DNA of 14,106 nucleotides from Actinomycetes bacterium (lineage in GTDB: Bacteria > Actinomycetota > Acidimicrobiia > Acidimicrobiales > SZUA-35). The notes under the pieces were generated by a model. It was not told the DNA's origin. It worked only from the letters and a program-made list of their open reading frames with translations, and ran no database searches. This document shows, one piece after another, positions 1 to 7,837 of this stretch (positions are counted from its first letter, which is position 1; the number at the start of each line of letters is the position of its first letter). The stretch spans positions 1 through 14,106 of the forward strand of contig JAAETV010000694.1 of NCBI GenBank assembly GCA_024227975.1, in the 5' to 3' direction. A program made the translations under genes and the position numbers.

Positions 1-901
1 CGGAGCTCTTGATGCCTTGGAGATCAGGGCGGCTGAGAACGGGGTGACGACCCGCCGCCTCGACCCAGCCGCTCTGCGGGAGCTCGAACCGAAGGCGGCC
101 GGTATCGCTGCTCTCCATGTACCCGACGCTGGCATCGTCGATTTCAAGGCCGTGTGCCGGATCCTGGCCCAGGAGTTGACCGATGCTGGGGTGATGATCA
201 GGACCGGGGCCGAGGTCGGAGGGCTGGCCGAGTCTGACCATGAGGTCATGGTCACCCTGACCAATGGTGAGCCACTATCCGCTGACCTGGTCGTGACCTG
301 TGGTGGGTTGCAGGGTGATCGGCTGGCCCGAATGGTCCAGCCAGACCTGGCCGAGCAGATTCTGCCCTTTCGGGGTGAGTACTACGAGCTGACCCCCGGC
401 CGTCGTCACCTCGTCAACAACCTCATCTATCCCGTTCCCGACCCGCGCTTCCCCTTCCTCGGAGTCCATTTGACGCGGATGATCGATGGTTCCATCCATG
501 CTGGGCCAAACGCGGTGCTGGCGTTGGCCCGAGAGGGCTATCGCTGGTCCGATGTGAGCGCCCGTGACCTATTGGAAGTGGCACGCTTCAGCGGTTGGTG
601 GAAGCTGGCCGGCTCGTATTGGCGGACGGGGCTAGGCGAGTACTATCGATCCTTGTCGAAGCAAGCGTTCGTTCGCGCCCTACAACGCCTGGTACCCGAC
701 CTGACCAAAGACGATCTCGAGCCGTCCCCGGCCGGTGTCCGAGCCCAAGCCGTCTCCCCCCAGGGACAGCTCCTCGACGATTTCGTCTGGTCAGAGACGA
801 ACCGGGTCGTCTCGGTGCTCAACGCCCCATCACCGGCAGCCACCGCCTCACTCGCAATCGGCTCCCGCATCAGCGAACGGGCCATCACCCACCTGGACTG
901 A
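1..901 (+). CDS. lhgO: L-2-hydroxyglutarate oxidase (FAD-dependent), C-terminal part
   Basis: Partial gene: the reading frame is open from base 2 and runs in from upstream, so the N-terminal FAD-binding Rossmann segment lies outside the window. About 299 residues are visible, against roughly 400-420 for bacterial family members. The enzyme oxidises L-2-hydroxyglutarate, a by-product of promiscuous malate and lactate dehydrogenases, to 2-oxoglutarate, passing electrons through FAD. Family-typical stretches are IAALHVPDAGIVDFKAVC near the visible start, then LIYPVPDPRFPFLGVHLT and SIHAGPNAVLAL in the middle. The C-terminal segment has PAGVRAQAV, LLDDFV and NAPSPAATASLAIG, which closes the FAD site in this DAO-fold family. 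The frame ends normally at TGA. It converges on the cyclase gene with a 41-bp gap. Identification is firm; which electron acceptor it uses cannot be read from the sequence. Confidence 0.93.
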   Translation, partial: GALDALEIRAAENGVTTRRLDPAALRELEPKAAGIAALHVPDAGIVDFKAVCRILAQELTDAGVMIRTGAEVGGLAESDHEVMVTLTNGEPLSADLVVTCGGLQGDRLARMVQPDLAEQILPFRGEYYELTPGRRHLVNNLIYPVPDPRFPFLGVHLTRMIDGSIHAGPNAVLALAREGYRWSDVSARDLLEVARFSGWWKLAGSYWRTGLGEYYRSLSKQAFVRALQRLVPDLTKDDLEPSPAGVRAQAVSPQGQLLDDFVWSETNRVVSVLNAPSPAATASLAIGSRISERAITHLD

Positions 902-942
902 GCTTCGGGCCCGGATCTTGCCAGGACTCCCCCGGAAGAGAT

Positions 943-3900
943 CTAGTTGTCGAGGATCTCGGCCCGCCGGCTATGGCCGGTGGCCAGACCGTATGCGATC
1001 AGCCAGCCAGCGGGATCCATGCCGCTACTGCGCATGCGGGCCTTGGCCTCGTCGAGGCTGGCCCGACCACATATCGCCGCCACCAGGTCGATGAGGAGCC
1101 GAGTCGGCTGATCGTCGGTCGGTGCCACCTCGGCCTCGGCCGCAGCCAGAGCTTCATCGCACCCAGCTGAGTCCTTCAGCCTGGCCCTGACCACAGCTCG
1201 CGAGAGGAGGGCGAAGGCCCGATCCAGATAGGTCGAGCGGCCGGCCAAGGTCCGAGCCGTGTATTGCTCTGACCTGTCGAGGTCCCCAGCGGCGGCAGTG
1301 ATGATCGACCCGACCGCTTCGGCAAAGTGGTCGGGTCCATCGCTGCGCTCGATCCAATCGAGTTGGGTGGCGGCCTCGTCGACCGCCCGCCTCTGCAACA
1401 TGGCCAACGCCAGTGACACCGCTAGATCAGACTCGCCGACGATCGAGGGGTCGTCGATCGCACCATGATGACGGGCGGCCCAGCGGATCGCCCGCTCCGG
1501 CTCGCCGAGCCGGGCGGCCGAGGCACAACTGGCAACGACCGCCAATCGACGCCCATCTTCATCGTCGGCTTGATCGGCGGCGGAGAAGGCATCGTCGAGG
1601 GCCCCGTTTCCCTCGTCGATGCGGCCCAGCGAAACCAGGGCCCGGCCCTCGGCGGCGCGGGCCATGACGGCCAATGTCACCTCATTGATACCTTCGGCAA
1701 CAACCCGAGCCTGGCGGGCCAGCTCCTTGGCCCGCTCGGCGTGACCCGACCAGAGCTGGAGTGAAGCATCGAGGTTCAAGATGATGGCTTCGGCCCAGGG
1801 ATCACCACGCCTTCTCGTTTCGGGGAGGACCGCATCGATCAGGGTCCGGGACTCATCCCAGTGTCCGGTATGGAAGGCGACCCAGGCCAGCACCCCCTTG
1901 GCCCAAACCAGAGCCCCATTGTCCTCGACCTCGGTGAAGATCTCGATCGCCTCGTTGACCAGATCCCGAGCTTCGCTGACACGACCGAGGAGGAAGGCAT
2001 GCCAGGCCAGGGTCTGCAGAGCCCACCCCTCACTGCGGCGATCCCCCGCGACCATGGCCACCGATCGCGATGCCTCCAGGGCCTGGCGGGCCGAAGCGTC
2101 TTCGGACTGTGACATTGCCGTCATGCCCAGCAACCGGAGGGCAAGGGCCTGCTGATCGGCCAGGCCAAGCTCTTGCATCCGCTCAGCCGCCTCGCCCAGA
2201 TCGGCAACGGCTAGGGTCATGTTGCCGGCCTTGCGGTTGACGTCACCTCTCACCAACAAGGCTCGAGCCGACGCTTCAGGCTCGAGGTCAGACAAGGTGG
2301 AGAGCCGCTCCAGATCGGCCATGGCCCCGGCCAGATCGTGGAGTTCGGTACGGGCCCTGGCTCGTCCGAAGACGAAGTGACAGAGCGTTTCATCGTTCGT
2401 GGCCAGGTCAACGCCGAAGTCGTACCAGCGGGCCGCCTGCTTGGGCTCTCCGACATCGAGGGCCCGGTCACCGGCCTGCTCCAGCCAGTAGAGGGCCCGG
2501 TCGACAACCACCGCGTGATCGACTCCGACCACCGACGGCAGCTCGAGCGAGAGCTGAGCCGCAGCCCGATAGTGCTCAGCGATGGCAACCACCACCGAGT
2601 TGCGAACGGAGCTCCCCTGAGCGTCCTCCAAGTACTGGGCGATACCGAGGTGCTGCTGAGCCCGAACAGTCTTGGTCAGGCGCCCATAGGCGACATCTCG
2701 GACCAGGTTGGAACGAAAGCGGAAGCGAGCCCCTTCTATCTCCAGCAGGTCCTCCTCGACAAGGCTCATGAGGGCCGCCTCGATGTTGGTCTCGCCTCTG
2801 ACTTCGACGGCCAGAAGGCTCAAGGCCTGAACCGACCCCGTCCGCCCCAGGACCGAGGCATCTTCCAGCACGGCCCGCTCGGCCTGATCGAGAGCATCAA
2901 GACGAGCCGAAACCGTACCCCTCAAGGTGGCCGGAAGCTGGTCGAGGTCGACGTCGAAGTCCTCACGAGGGGTACCCGGGCTGGGTTCGTGCTTGGTAAC
3001 GAGGCCCGCCAACTCCTCCAGGAAGTAGGGGTTTCCACCGCTGCGATCAACGAGATCGCCTATGTGCTGATCATCCCGGTCGATCCCGAGCTCGACTAGC
3101 AACTCAGCTGAAGCAGCAACATCGAGCGGACCGAGCTGGATCAGCGACAAGCCATGCCGGCCATTGGGTAGCTCGCTCAGATCGGTCGGTCTCGTCGTCA
3201 TCAGGACAACCAGCTGGGACCGGACCAGCTCACTCATGGCATTGCCAACCAACCCCCACACCGCTGGGCTGGCCCAATGCATGTCGGACAGGATCAGAAG
3301 CACAGGGCGGCGGGCCAGCTCGGCTTCGAGCACCGCAGTGAAAGCCAGCATTACCTCGGAGCGGTTCCGGTTGCGATCTCCGGCCCGGAGCGAGGTGTCG
3401 TAGCCGAAGGCATGAAGGACTGAGGTCGTGTAGCGCTCGATCTCGCCCTCCGAGGGATGGTCGAGATGGGCGGCGACGCTCTTGGCCGCTATCTCTTCAG
3501 CCTCGGGCATGGCGCCGTCTATCGGGATGTCCAACAGATCCCGCAACAGTTCAGCCACGGGCCACCAGACGTTGGCCTCCCCGTAGGGAAGGCAACGGCC
3601 TTCGAGGATGGCGGCCCCCGAGTGCTCCTCGACCCTGGCCGCGATCTCGCTGACGAGGCGGCCCTTCCCAATCCCGGTCTCGCCGATGACGACCGAGAGC
3701 TGGGCTCGGCTGTCGTCAAATGCCAGCCGACTCTGAGCGGCCAGCAGATCGATCTCGTTGCGACGGCCAACAAAGGTTGCCCCCCGCTGATGATGGAAGC
3801 CGGGCGGGTGGATGGCACTGAGGGCGACCCAGGCCTCGATCGGCTCGTCGCGACCCTTGGCCGGGAGCTGGCCTGCGCTCTGGTAGGCGATTGCTTCTCC

Positions 3901-4437
3901 GGTTGCCAGTCTGGTGGCCCCACCAACAAGGGTCTGGCCGGGCTCAGCTAGACCCTGGAGCCGAGAGGCTGAGTTCACCACATCTCCCATGGCCGTATAG
4001 TCGCCACCGCCAGATGCCGTTCCGACCAGGACCTCACCCGTGTTGATCCCGATCCGTAGGGTGGCCCGAGGATGCAGTTCGACCGAGAGGGCGTCCAAGC
4101 TCAGATGCATTTTCAGCCCAGCCCTGACCGCCCGCTCGGCATCGTCTTCATGGGCCACCGGCGCCCCGAACAGGGCGACGATCCCGTCACCCATGATCTT
4201 GTCGATGACACCACCGAAGCTGGTGATGTCGCTGACCACACGATCGAAAGCCCGGTCCACGAGGTGCTTCACCTCCTCGGGGTCGCGCCGCTCAGCCAAT
4301 GAGGTGAAACCGACCAGATCGGCGAAGAGCACGGTCACGACCCTGCGTTCCTCAACCCCAACATGCTGTGACGCTCCGCACTGTGGGCAGAACCGAGCGT
4401 CATCAGTGATTGGTTGTCCACAGGACCGGCACGACAT
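943..4437 (-). CDS. Zinc-ribbon / class III adenylate-guanylate cyclase / AAA ATPase / TPR protein
   Basis: A predicted soluble signalling protein of 1164 residues. Residues 3-20 form a zinc ribbon (CxxC at 3-6 and 17-20). Residues 32-200 are a class III nucleotidyl cyclase domain with all expected catalytic positions: metal-binding D40 and D84, purine-specifying K80 and T148 (the Lys/Thr pairing), and transition-state N155 and R159 in NSASR. Residues 222-500 are an ATPase module with Walker A GETGIGKG at 252-259 and Walker B LLILSD ending at D385. The C-terminal half is alpha-helical with TPR-like repeats. The fusion resembles actinobacterial cyclase-ATPase proteins, but no HTH domain is evident at the end. 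Start chosen at ATG 4437: the zinc ribbon begins immediately, and TAGGCT lies exactly 7 nt upstream. The frame stays open to a TTG at 4497, which would add 20 unconvincing residues. cAMP is the likely product; cGMP is not excluded. Confidence 0.93.
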   Translation of the reverse strand: MSCRSCGQPITDDARFCPQCGASQHVGVEERRVVTVLFADLVGFTSLAERRDPEEVKHLVDRAFDRVVSDITSFGGVIDKIMGDGIVALFGAPVAHEDDAERAVRAGLKMHLSLDALSVELHPRATLRIGINTGEVLVGTASGGGDYTAMGDVVNSASRLQGLAEPGQTLVGGATRLATGEAIAYQSAGQLPAKGRDEPIEAWVALSAIHPPGFHHQRGATFVGRRNEIDLLAAQSRLAFDDSRAQLSVVIGETGIGKGRLVSEIAARVEEHSGAAILEGRCLPYGEANVWWPVAELLRDLLDIPIDGAMPEAEEIAAKSVAAHLDHPSEGEIERYTTSVLHAFGYDTSLRAGDRNRNRSEVMLAFTAVLEAELARRPVLLILSDMHWASPAVWGLVGNAMSELVRSQLVVLMTTRPTDLSELPNGRHGLSLIQLGPLDVAASAELLVELGIDRDDQHIGDLVDRSGGNPYFLEELAGLVTKHEPSPGTPREDFDVDLDQLPATLRGTVSARLDALDQAERAVLEDASVLGRTGSVQALSLLAVEVRGETNIEAALMSLVEEDLLEIEGARFRFRSNLVRDVAYGRLTKTVRAQQHLGIAQYLEDAQGSSVRNSVVVAIAEHYRAAAQLSLELPSVVGVDHAVVVDRALYWLEQAGDRALDVGEPKQAARWYDFGVDLATNDETLCHFVFGRARARTELHDLAGAMADLERLSTLSDLEPEASARALLVRGDVNRKAGNMTLAVADLGEAAERMQELGLADQQALALRLLGMTAMSQSEDASARQALEASRSVAMVAGDRRSEGWALQTLAWHAFLLGRVSEARDLVNEAIEIFTEVEDNGALVWAKGVLAWVAFHTGHWDESRTLIDAVLPETRRRGDPWAEAIILNLDASLQLWSGHAERAKELARQARVVAEGINEVTLAVMARAAEGRALVSLGRIDEGNGALDDAFSAADQADDEDGRRLAVVASCASAARLGEPERAIRWAARHHGAIDDPSIVGESDLAVSLALAMLQRRAVDEAATQLDWIERSDGPDHFAEAVGSIITAAAGDLDRSEQYTARTLAGRSTYLDRAFALLSRAVVRARLKDSAGCDEALAAAEAEVAPTDDQPTRLLIDLVAAICGRASLDEAKARMRSSGMDPAGWLIAYGLATGHSRRAEILDN

Positions 4438-4444
4438 CGGTACA

Positions 4445-4450
4445 AGCCTA
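4445..4450 (-). promoter_or_regulatory. -10 element of the cyclase gene, leaderless
   Basis: TAGGCT on the minus strand fits the actinobacterial TANNNT -10 consensus. Seven bases (TGTACCG) separate it from ATG 4437, which places the likely transcription start on the A of the start codon. No Shine-Dalgarno sequence is visible, as expected for a leaderless mRNA. Confidence 0.6.
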
Positions 4451-4461
4451 GGTGCGGTGGG

Positions 4462-4478
4462 GCAACCCTGTGGGTTGC
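4462..4478. promoter_or_regulatory. 17-bp perfect palindrome over the cyclase -35 region (candidate operator)
   Basis: GCAACCC-TGT-GGGTTGC has two perfect 7-base arms around a 3-base centre. Its midpoint is about 33 bp upstream of the cyclase start at 4437, where a -35 element would lie, and no good -35 hexamer is visible there. The position suits a repressor or activator dimer. It could also regulate the divergent alpha-glucosidase, although it lies about 130 bp from that start. The regulator is unknown. Confidence 0.4.
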
Positions 4479-4560
4479 TGACCAAGGCCCGCCGCAAGCG
4501 GCCGGAATGGGCGTCGATGCTGACGTTCGCGGGCCAGGGTCGAGCTTTGCCATCGGGTAG

Positions 4561-4580
4561 CAGTGACCAGTGCTCCAGTG
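4561..4580. repeat. Three CAGTG repeats upstream of the alpha-glucosidase promoter
   Basis: CAGTG occurs at 4561, 4568 and 4576, that is at 7- and 8-bp steps, in the region about 20-40 bp before the predicted transcription start of the alpha-glucosidase gene. The cluster covers the -35 zone of that promoter. It could be a tandem binding site or a chance cluster. Confidence 0.3.
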
Positions 4581-4587
4581 GCGCCGG

Positions 4588-4593
4588 TAGCGT
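4588..4593 (+). promoter_or_regulatory. -10 element of the alpha-glucosidase gene, leaderless
   Basis: TAGCGT fits TANNNT and is followed by exactly 7 bases (CGGGGCA) before ATG 4601. No Shine-Dalgarno sequence is convincing at this distance. This supports 4601 as the true start over the many upstream in-frame starts. Confidence 0.6.
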
Positions 4594-4600
4594 CGGGGCA

Positions 4601-6232
4601 ATGAGCGAGCCAGAGTTGTACGGAGTTCCGTGGTGGCGTCGGGGCGTTGTGTATCAGGTCTATGTACGGTCGTTCGCTGACTCCTCCGGCGATGGCACCG
4701 GCGACATCAACGGCCTACGTGGTCGTCTCCCCTATCTGCGTGATCTTGGTGTCGATGCCCTCTGGATCAATCCCTGGTACCAATCACCCATGGCCGATGG
4801 TGGCTACGACGTTGCCGACTATCGCTCCATCGAACCTCGCTACGGGACCCTGGCCGACGCCGAAGCTCTCATCACCGAGGCCCATGACCACGGGATCCGC
4901 ATCATCGCCGACCTCGTCCCCAACCACACCTCCGACCAGCACGCCTGGTTCCAGGAGGCCATCGGGGCTGACCCCGACGATGCCAGCCGTCGCCGCTATC
5001 ACATCCGCCATGGCCGGGGGGTCAACGGTGAGCTGCCCCCCAACAACTGGACCAGTGTGTTCGGCGGCCCCGCCTGGACCCGACTCGACGACGGCCAGTG
5101 GTACCTCCATCTCTTCGCCCCCGAGCAACCGGACCTGAACTGGGAGAATCCAGAGGTCCGCACCGAGCTCGAATCGGTCTTGCGCTTCTGGCTCGACCGA
5201 GACATCGACGGATTCCGGGTTGATGTGGCCCACGGCCTGATCAAGGACCCCGACTTCACCGACATCGATGACGACGGCTCAGAGATACTGGGGTCATCCA
5301 AGCAAGCCAACCACCCCCACTGGGACCGCGACGGTATCCACGAGATCGTTCGAGGATGGAAGGCCGTACTCGACACCTACCCCGGCGACCGGATGTTGGT
5401 GGCCGAGGCCTGGGTGCGACCCGAGCGGCTGCCCCTCTATCTCGCCCCCGGGGAATACGACCAATCGTTCAACTTCGACTTCCTCCAAGCCAACTGGGAT
5501 GCTGACGAGCTGAGCCAGATACTGGAGCACTCGGTCAAGGCCGCAGCCAACGTTGACTCCACCCCGACCTGGGTTCTCTCGAATCACGACGTCATGCGGG
5601 AGACGACCCGCTATGGGCTACCCCCGACCACCAGCTGGCGGACCTGGCCCATGGAGGGCCCGCCCGAGTTGCTCGACGTCGAACAAGGCCGACGCCGAGC
5701 CCGGGCCGCCTGCCTCCTGATGTTGGGGCTGCCCGGCTCGGCCTATATCTACCAGGGTGAGGAGTTGGGCCTGCCCGAGGTGTGGGATCTGCCGGTCGAG
5801 GTCCTCGACGACCCGGTGTGGGAGCGGTCGGGGCGGACTCAGCGCGGTCGTGACGGCTGCCGGATCCCTCTCCCCTGGGATCGTTCGACACCATCGGCCG
5901 GGTTCAGTACCGGTCGCCCCTGGCTGCCCCAGCCCGAAGACTGGGCCGACTACTCGGCCGAGGCTCAGCGAGGCCGAGCCGACTCGATGCTGGAGCTGTA
6001 CCGGACGGCCATCGCCATCCGGGCCGAGCTGGGCGTGAGCGATGAGACCATGGATGTGATGCCTTCACCCCCGAAGTCCATCGTGTATCGGCGGGGTAGC
6101 GGGTTGACCTGTGTGGTCAATTTCGGTCCTGATCCGATCGAGGTCCCGGCTCACGAGGAAGTATTGCTGGCCAGTGAGACAATGCTGAGCCCCACAACGA
6201 TCGGTATCGACACCGCCATCTGGTTGCGTTGA
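4601..6232 (+). CDS. GH13 alpha-glucosidase
   Basis: Glycoside hydrolase family 13, predicted 543 residues, typical for the bacterial alpha-glucosidase/oligo-1,6-glucosidase group. It opens with WWRRGVVYQVYVRSF, and the barrel begins with GTGDINGL (residues 32-39). The four GH13 conserved regions are present: ADLVPNHTSD (103-112); GFRVDVAH (204-211) with nucleophile D208; VAEAW (267-271) with acid/base E269; and LSNHD (326-330) with D330. YIYQGEELGLPE follows, a hallmark of glucosidases over amylases. No signal peptide is visible, so it probably acts in the cytoplasm on imported maltose, trehalose or short alpha-glucosides; linkage preference cannot be read. Start 4601 is chosen because the family N-terminus begins there and the -10 element fits. 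The same frame is open back to 4040, but that stretch overlaps the cyclase gene antisense and matches nothing. It is divergent from the cyclase, 163 bp apart. Confidence 0.93.
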   Translation: MSEPELYGVPWWRRGVVYQVYVRSFADSSGDGTGDINGLRGRLPYLRDLGVDALWINPWYQSPMADGGYDVADYRSIEPRYGTLADAEALITEAHDHGIRIIADLVPNHTSDQHAWFQEAIGADPDDASRRRYHIRHGRGVNGELPPNNWTSVFGGPAWTRLDDGQWYLHLFAPEQPDLNWENPEVRTELESVLRFWLDRDIDGFRVDVAHGLIKDPDFTDIDDDGSEILGSSKQANHPHWDRDGIHEIVRGWKAVLDTYPGDRMLVAEAWVRPERLPLYLAPGEYDQSFNFDFLQANWDADELSQILEHSVKAAANVDSTPTWVLSNHDVMRETTRYGLPPTTSWRTWPMEGPPELLDVEQGRRRARAACLLMLGLPGSAYIYQGEELGLPEVWDLPVEVLDDPVWERSGRTQRGRDGCRIPLPWDRSTPSAGFSTGRPWLPQPEDWADYSAEAQRGRADSMLELYRTAIAIRAELGVSDETMDVMPSPPKSIVYRRGSGLTCVVNFGPDPIEVPAHEEVLLASETMLSPTTIGIDTAIWLR

Positions 6233-6248
6233 TGGTTCCGCTGGTTCG

Positions 6249-6291
6249 GCCCCAGTCCTTCAGGCGCTACGCTGGGTACTGGTACTGGGGC
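6249..6291 (+). other. Inverted repeat after the alpha-glucosidase gene (weak terminator candidate)
   Basis: GCCCCAGT at 6249-6256 pairs perfectly with ACTGGGGC at 6284-6291. The 27-base loop itself contains a small stem (GCG-CTA-CGC at 6264-6272) and the tandem GGTACTGGTACT. It lies 16 bp after the alpha-glucosidase stop. There is no T-tract, so intrinsic termination is uncertain. The rest of 6233-6331 shows no other gene. Confidence 0.3.
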
Positions 6292-6318
6292 ACAGGTATC
6301 GATTGACAGGGTTGGCGG

Positions 6319-6324
6319 TAGGTT
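6319..6324 (+). promoter_or_regulatory. -10 element of the Nudix gene, leaderless
   Basis: TAGGTT fits TANNNT. Exactly 7 bases (CATGGTC) separate it from ATG 6332, whereas the earlier in-frame ATG at 6326 is only one base away and could not be transcribed from this element. This is the main reason to start the Nudix protein at 6332. Confidence 0.55.
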
Positions 6325-6331
6325 CATGGTC

Positions 6332-6778
6332 ATGCAGGTGCGTCGCAGCCGATTATCGGTGTATGCCTGGATTGAGCGCGACGGCTTCGTACTCCTGAGC
6401 AAGATCGCCCCTGGTTACGCCTCGGCGGGCCAGTGGACCCTGCCGGGAGGTGACGTCGAGTGGGGCGAACACCCAGAGGACTCTCTCCACCGAGAGCTCT
6501 ACGAGGAGACCGGGCTCAAGGGATCGATAGGTGAGCAGCTCGGAATCGACTCCGCCGTACACGAGCCGAGCGAGTTCAACGGGTTCGCAACACTGCACAT
6601 CGTCCGCATCATCTACCGGATGGCCGCCGAGGGCACTCCACAGGTGATCGAGATCGACGGCAGTTCGGCGGACGCGGCCTGGCTCCCCCTGTCCAATATC
6701 GGCGACCTTCCGACTGTCGACCTGGTCAGCCAGGGGCAGTCCTTGGCCGCCGGCAACGGGATCAAGCCCGGCTCCTGA
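6332..6778 (+). CDS. Nudix hydrolase
   Basis: A predicted 148-residue protein with a complete Nudix box, G-x5-E-x7-REUxEExGU. It runs from G40 through E46 to RELYEETGL (54-62), with the metal-binding glutamates at 55, 58 and 59. The preceding QWTLPGGDVEWGE is typical of the MutT/ADP-ribose pyrophosphatase-like fold. Such enzymes hydrolyse nucleoside diphosphates linked to another group (X), in the cytoplasm with Mg2+. The substrate (oxidised nucleotide, ADP-ribose, nucleotide sugar or other) cannot be assigned. An in-frame ATG two codons upstream (6326) is possible, but the -10 element favours 6332. It converges on the F420 oxidoreductase gene with a 15-bp gap. It may be transcribed with the alpha-glucosidase (99 bp upstream) as well as from its own promoter. 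Confidence 0.9.
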   Translation: MQVRRSRLSVYAWIERDGFVLLSKIAPGYASAGQWTLPGGDVEWGEHPEDSLHRELYEETGLKGSIGEQLGIDSAVHEPSEFNGFATLHIVRIIYRMAAEGTPQVIEIDGSSADAAWLPLSNIGDLPTVDLVSQGQSLAAGNGIKPGS

Positions 6779-6793
6779 CCCGAAGCTCCCGAC

Positions 6794-7837
6794 TCACGAG
6801 CGCGGGATGAGGTCGAGGGCTCTACCCAGGGTGGTGAGGCGCTCGTCGAGGCTGTCCCCGGCCGGATAGAGACGAACGGTGTCGACGCCAACCTCTCGCC
6901 AGAGGGCGAGACGGGCCGCCACCATCTCCTCGGTGCCGATGAGAGTGGTGGCCAACACCATCTCATCGGGGATGACAGCGGCCGCCCTGGTCCGGTCACC
7001 ACTGACCCAGAGCTGCTGTGATTCAGCCGCCACCTCGGCGAACCCTTGACGGGAGTAGGCCGAGTTGTAGAAGTTGGTGGTTGCCGATCCCATTCCCCCG
7101 AGGCTGAAGGCCAAACCCGGACGTCTGGCGTCGATCATGTCCTCGAGCTCGATCTCATCCTGAGCGAAGGCCACTTCTGCCCCCTGGCAGATGTCGATGG
7201 CGCTCAGGTCTCGGCCCGCTCGCTCGGCCCCGAGGCGGAGGTGATGAAAATAGGCCTCGTCTGAGCCCTCAGGGATGAAGCTGGTCCCAACCCAACCATC
7301 GGCCAACTCACCGGTCAGCTCCAACAGCTTCGGTGAGAGGGTGGCGAGGTAGATCGGGATCTGGTCGTTTGGCTCCAGCGAGAGCCGCAAGGCCTTGCCC
7401 TCTCCTGCCGGGAGAGGGAGCTTCAAATGGGTACCGTCATAGGAGATCCGATCCCCGGCAAAGGCCTGACGGATCACGTCGATGGTCTCGCGCATTCGCC
7501 CGAGGGGATGAGCGAAGGCGACTCCGTGCAGCCCCTCCATCACCTGGGGTCCGGAAGCCCCGAGCCCCAGGATGAATCGGTCTCCCGACATCTTGGCCAG
7601 GGTCAACGCGGTCTGGGCCGTCATCGCAGCCGAGCGGACCCCGAGCTGGAGGATCCCCGAGCCGAGTGTCATCCGCTCAGTTCGGGCCGCCAGATACCCG
7701 AGAACTGAGGGGCCATCGGCTCCCCAGGCTTCAGCTACCCAGACCATATCGACACCAAGCCGTTCGGCTTCGACCACGAAGTCGACTCCCTCCGACCAGG
7801 AGGCAATGTCGCCGCTGATCTGTATTGCCGTTCTCAC
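6794..7837 (-). CDS. LLM-class F420-dependent oxidoreductase
   Basis: A predicted 347-residue flavin/F420 enzyme of the luciferase-like (bacterial luciferase/MER) TIM-barrel superfamily, of typical length. The N-terminal strand RTAIQISGD leads into AERLGVDMVWVAEAWGADG (24-42). Then come RTERMTLGSGILQL (52-65) and the family-typical DRFILGLGASGPQVMEG (86-102). IYLATLSPKLLELTGELADGW in the middle resembles F420-dependent family members. These enzymes transfer hydride between F420 and diverse substrates; the substrate here is unknown. The start is GTG 7837, directly after the TAG stop of a small upstream frame in the same reading frame, so translation is probably coupled. The only upstream purine tract (GAGAGATGG) is a weak ribosome site. 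Transcription probably begins upstream of the small gene. The product starts cleanly at the first barrel strand, so it does not look truncated. Confidence 0.92.
   Translation of the reverse strand: MRTAIQISGDIASWSEGVDFVVEAERLGVDMVWVAEAWGADGPSVLGYLAARTERMTLGSGILQLGVRSAAMTAQTALTLAKMSGDRFILGLGASGPQVMEGLHGVAFAHPLGRMRETIDVIRQAFAGDRISYDGTHLKLPLPAGEGKALRLSLEPNDQIPIYLATLSPKLLELTGELADGWVGTSFIPEGSDEAYFHHLRLGAERAGRDLSAIDICQGAEVAFAQDEIELEDMIDARRPGLAFSLGGMGSATTNFYNSAYSRQGFAEVAAESQQLWVSGDRTRAAAVIPDEMVLATTLIGTEEMVAARLALWREVGVDTVRLYPAGDSLDERLTTLGRALDLIPRS

Noticed and set aside
902..942. Bidirectional terminator between the convergent lhgO and cyclase genes
   Set aside because: CTTCGGG/CCCGGAAG can form only a bulged short stem with a long loop and no T-tract.
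2338..3099. Plus-strand open frame of 253 codons within the cyclase gene
   Set aside because: Antisense to the ATPase/TPR part of a clearly real gene; no motif.
4040..4600. N-terminal extension of the alpha-glucosidase frame by 187 residues
   Set aside because: Overlaps the cyclase gene antisense, is Ser/Arg/Thr-rich, and the GH13 N-terminus and a fitting promoter are at 4601.
6303..6308. Perfect TTGACA upstream of the Nudix gene as a -35 box
   Set aside because: Only 10 bases separate it from the TAGGTT -10 element, too short for a standard promoter, and no -10 lies 16-18 bases downstream.
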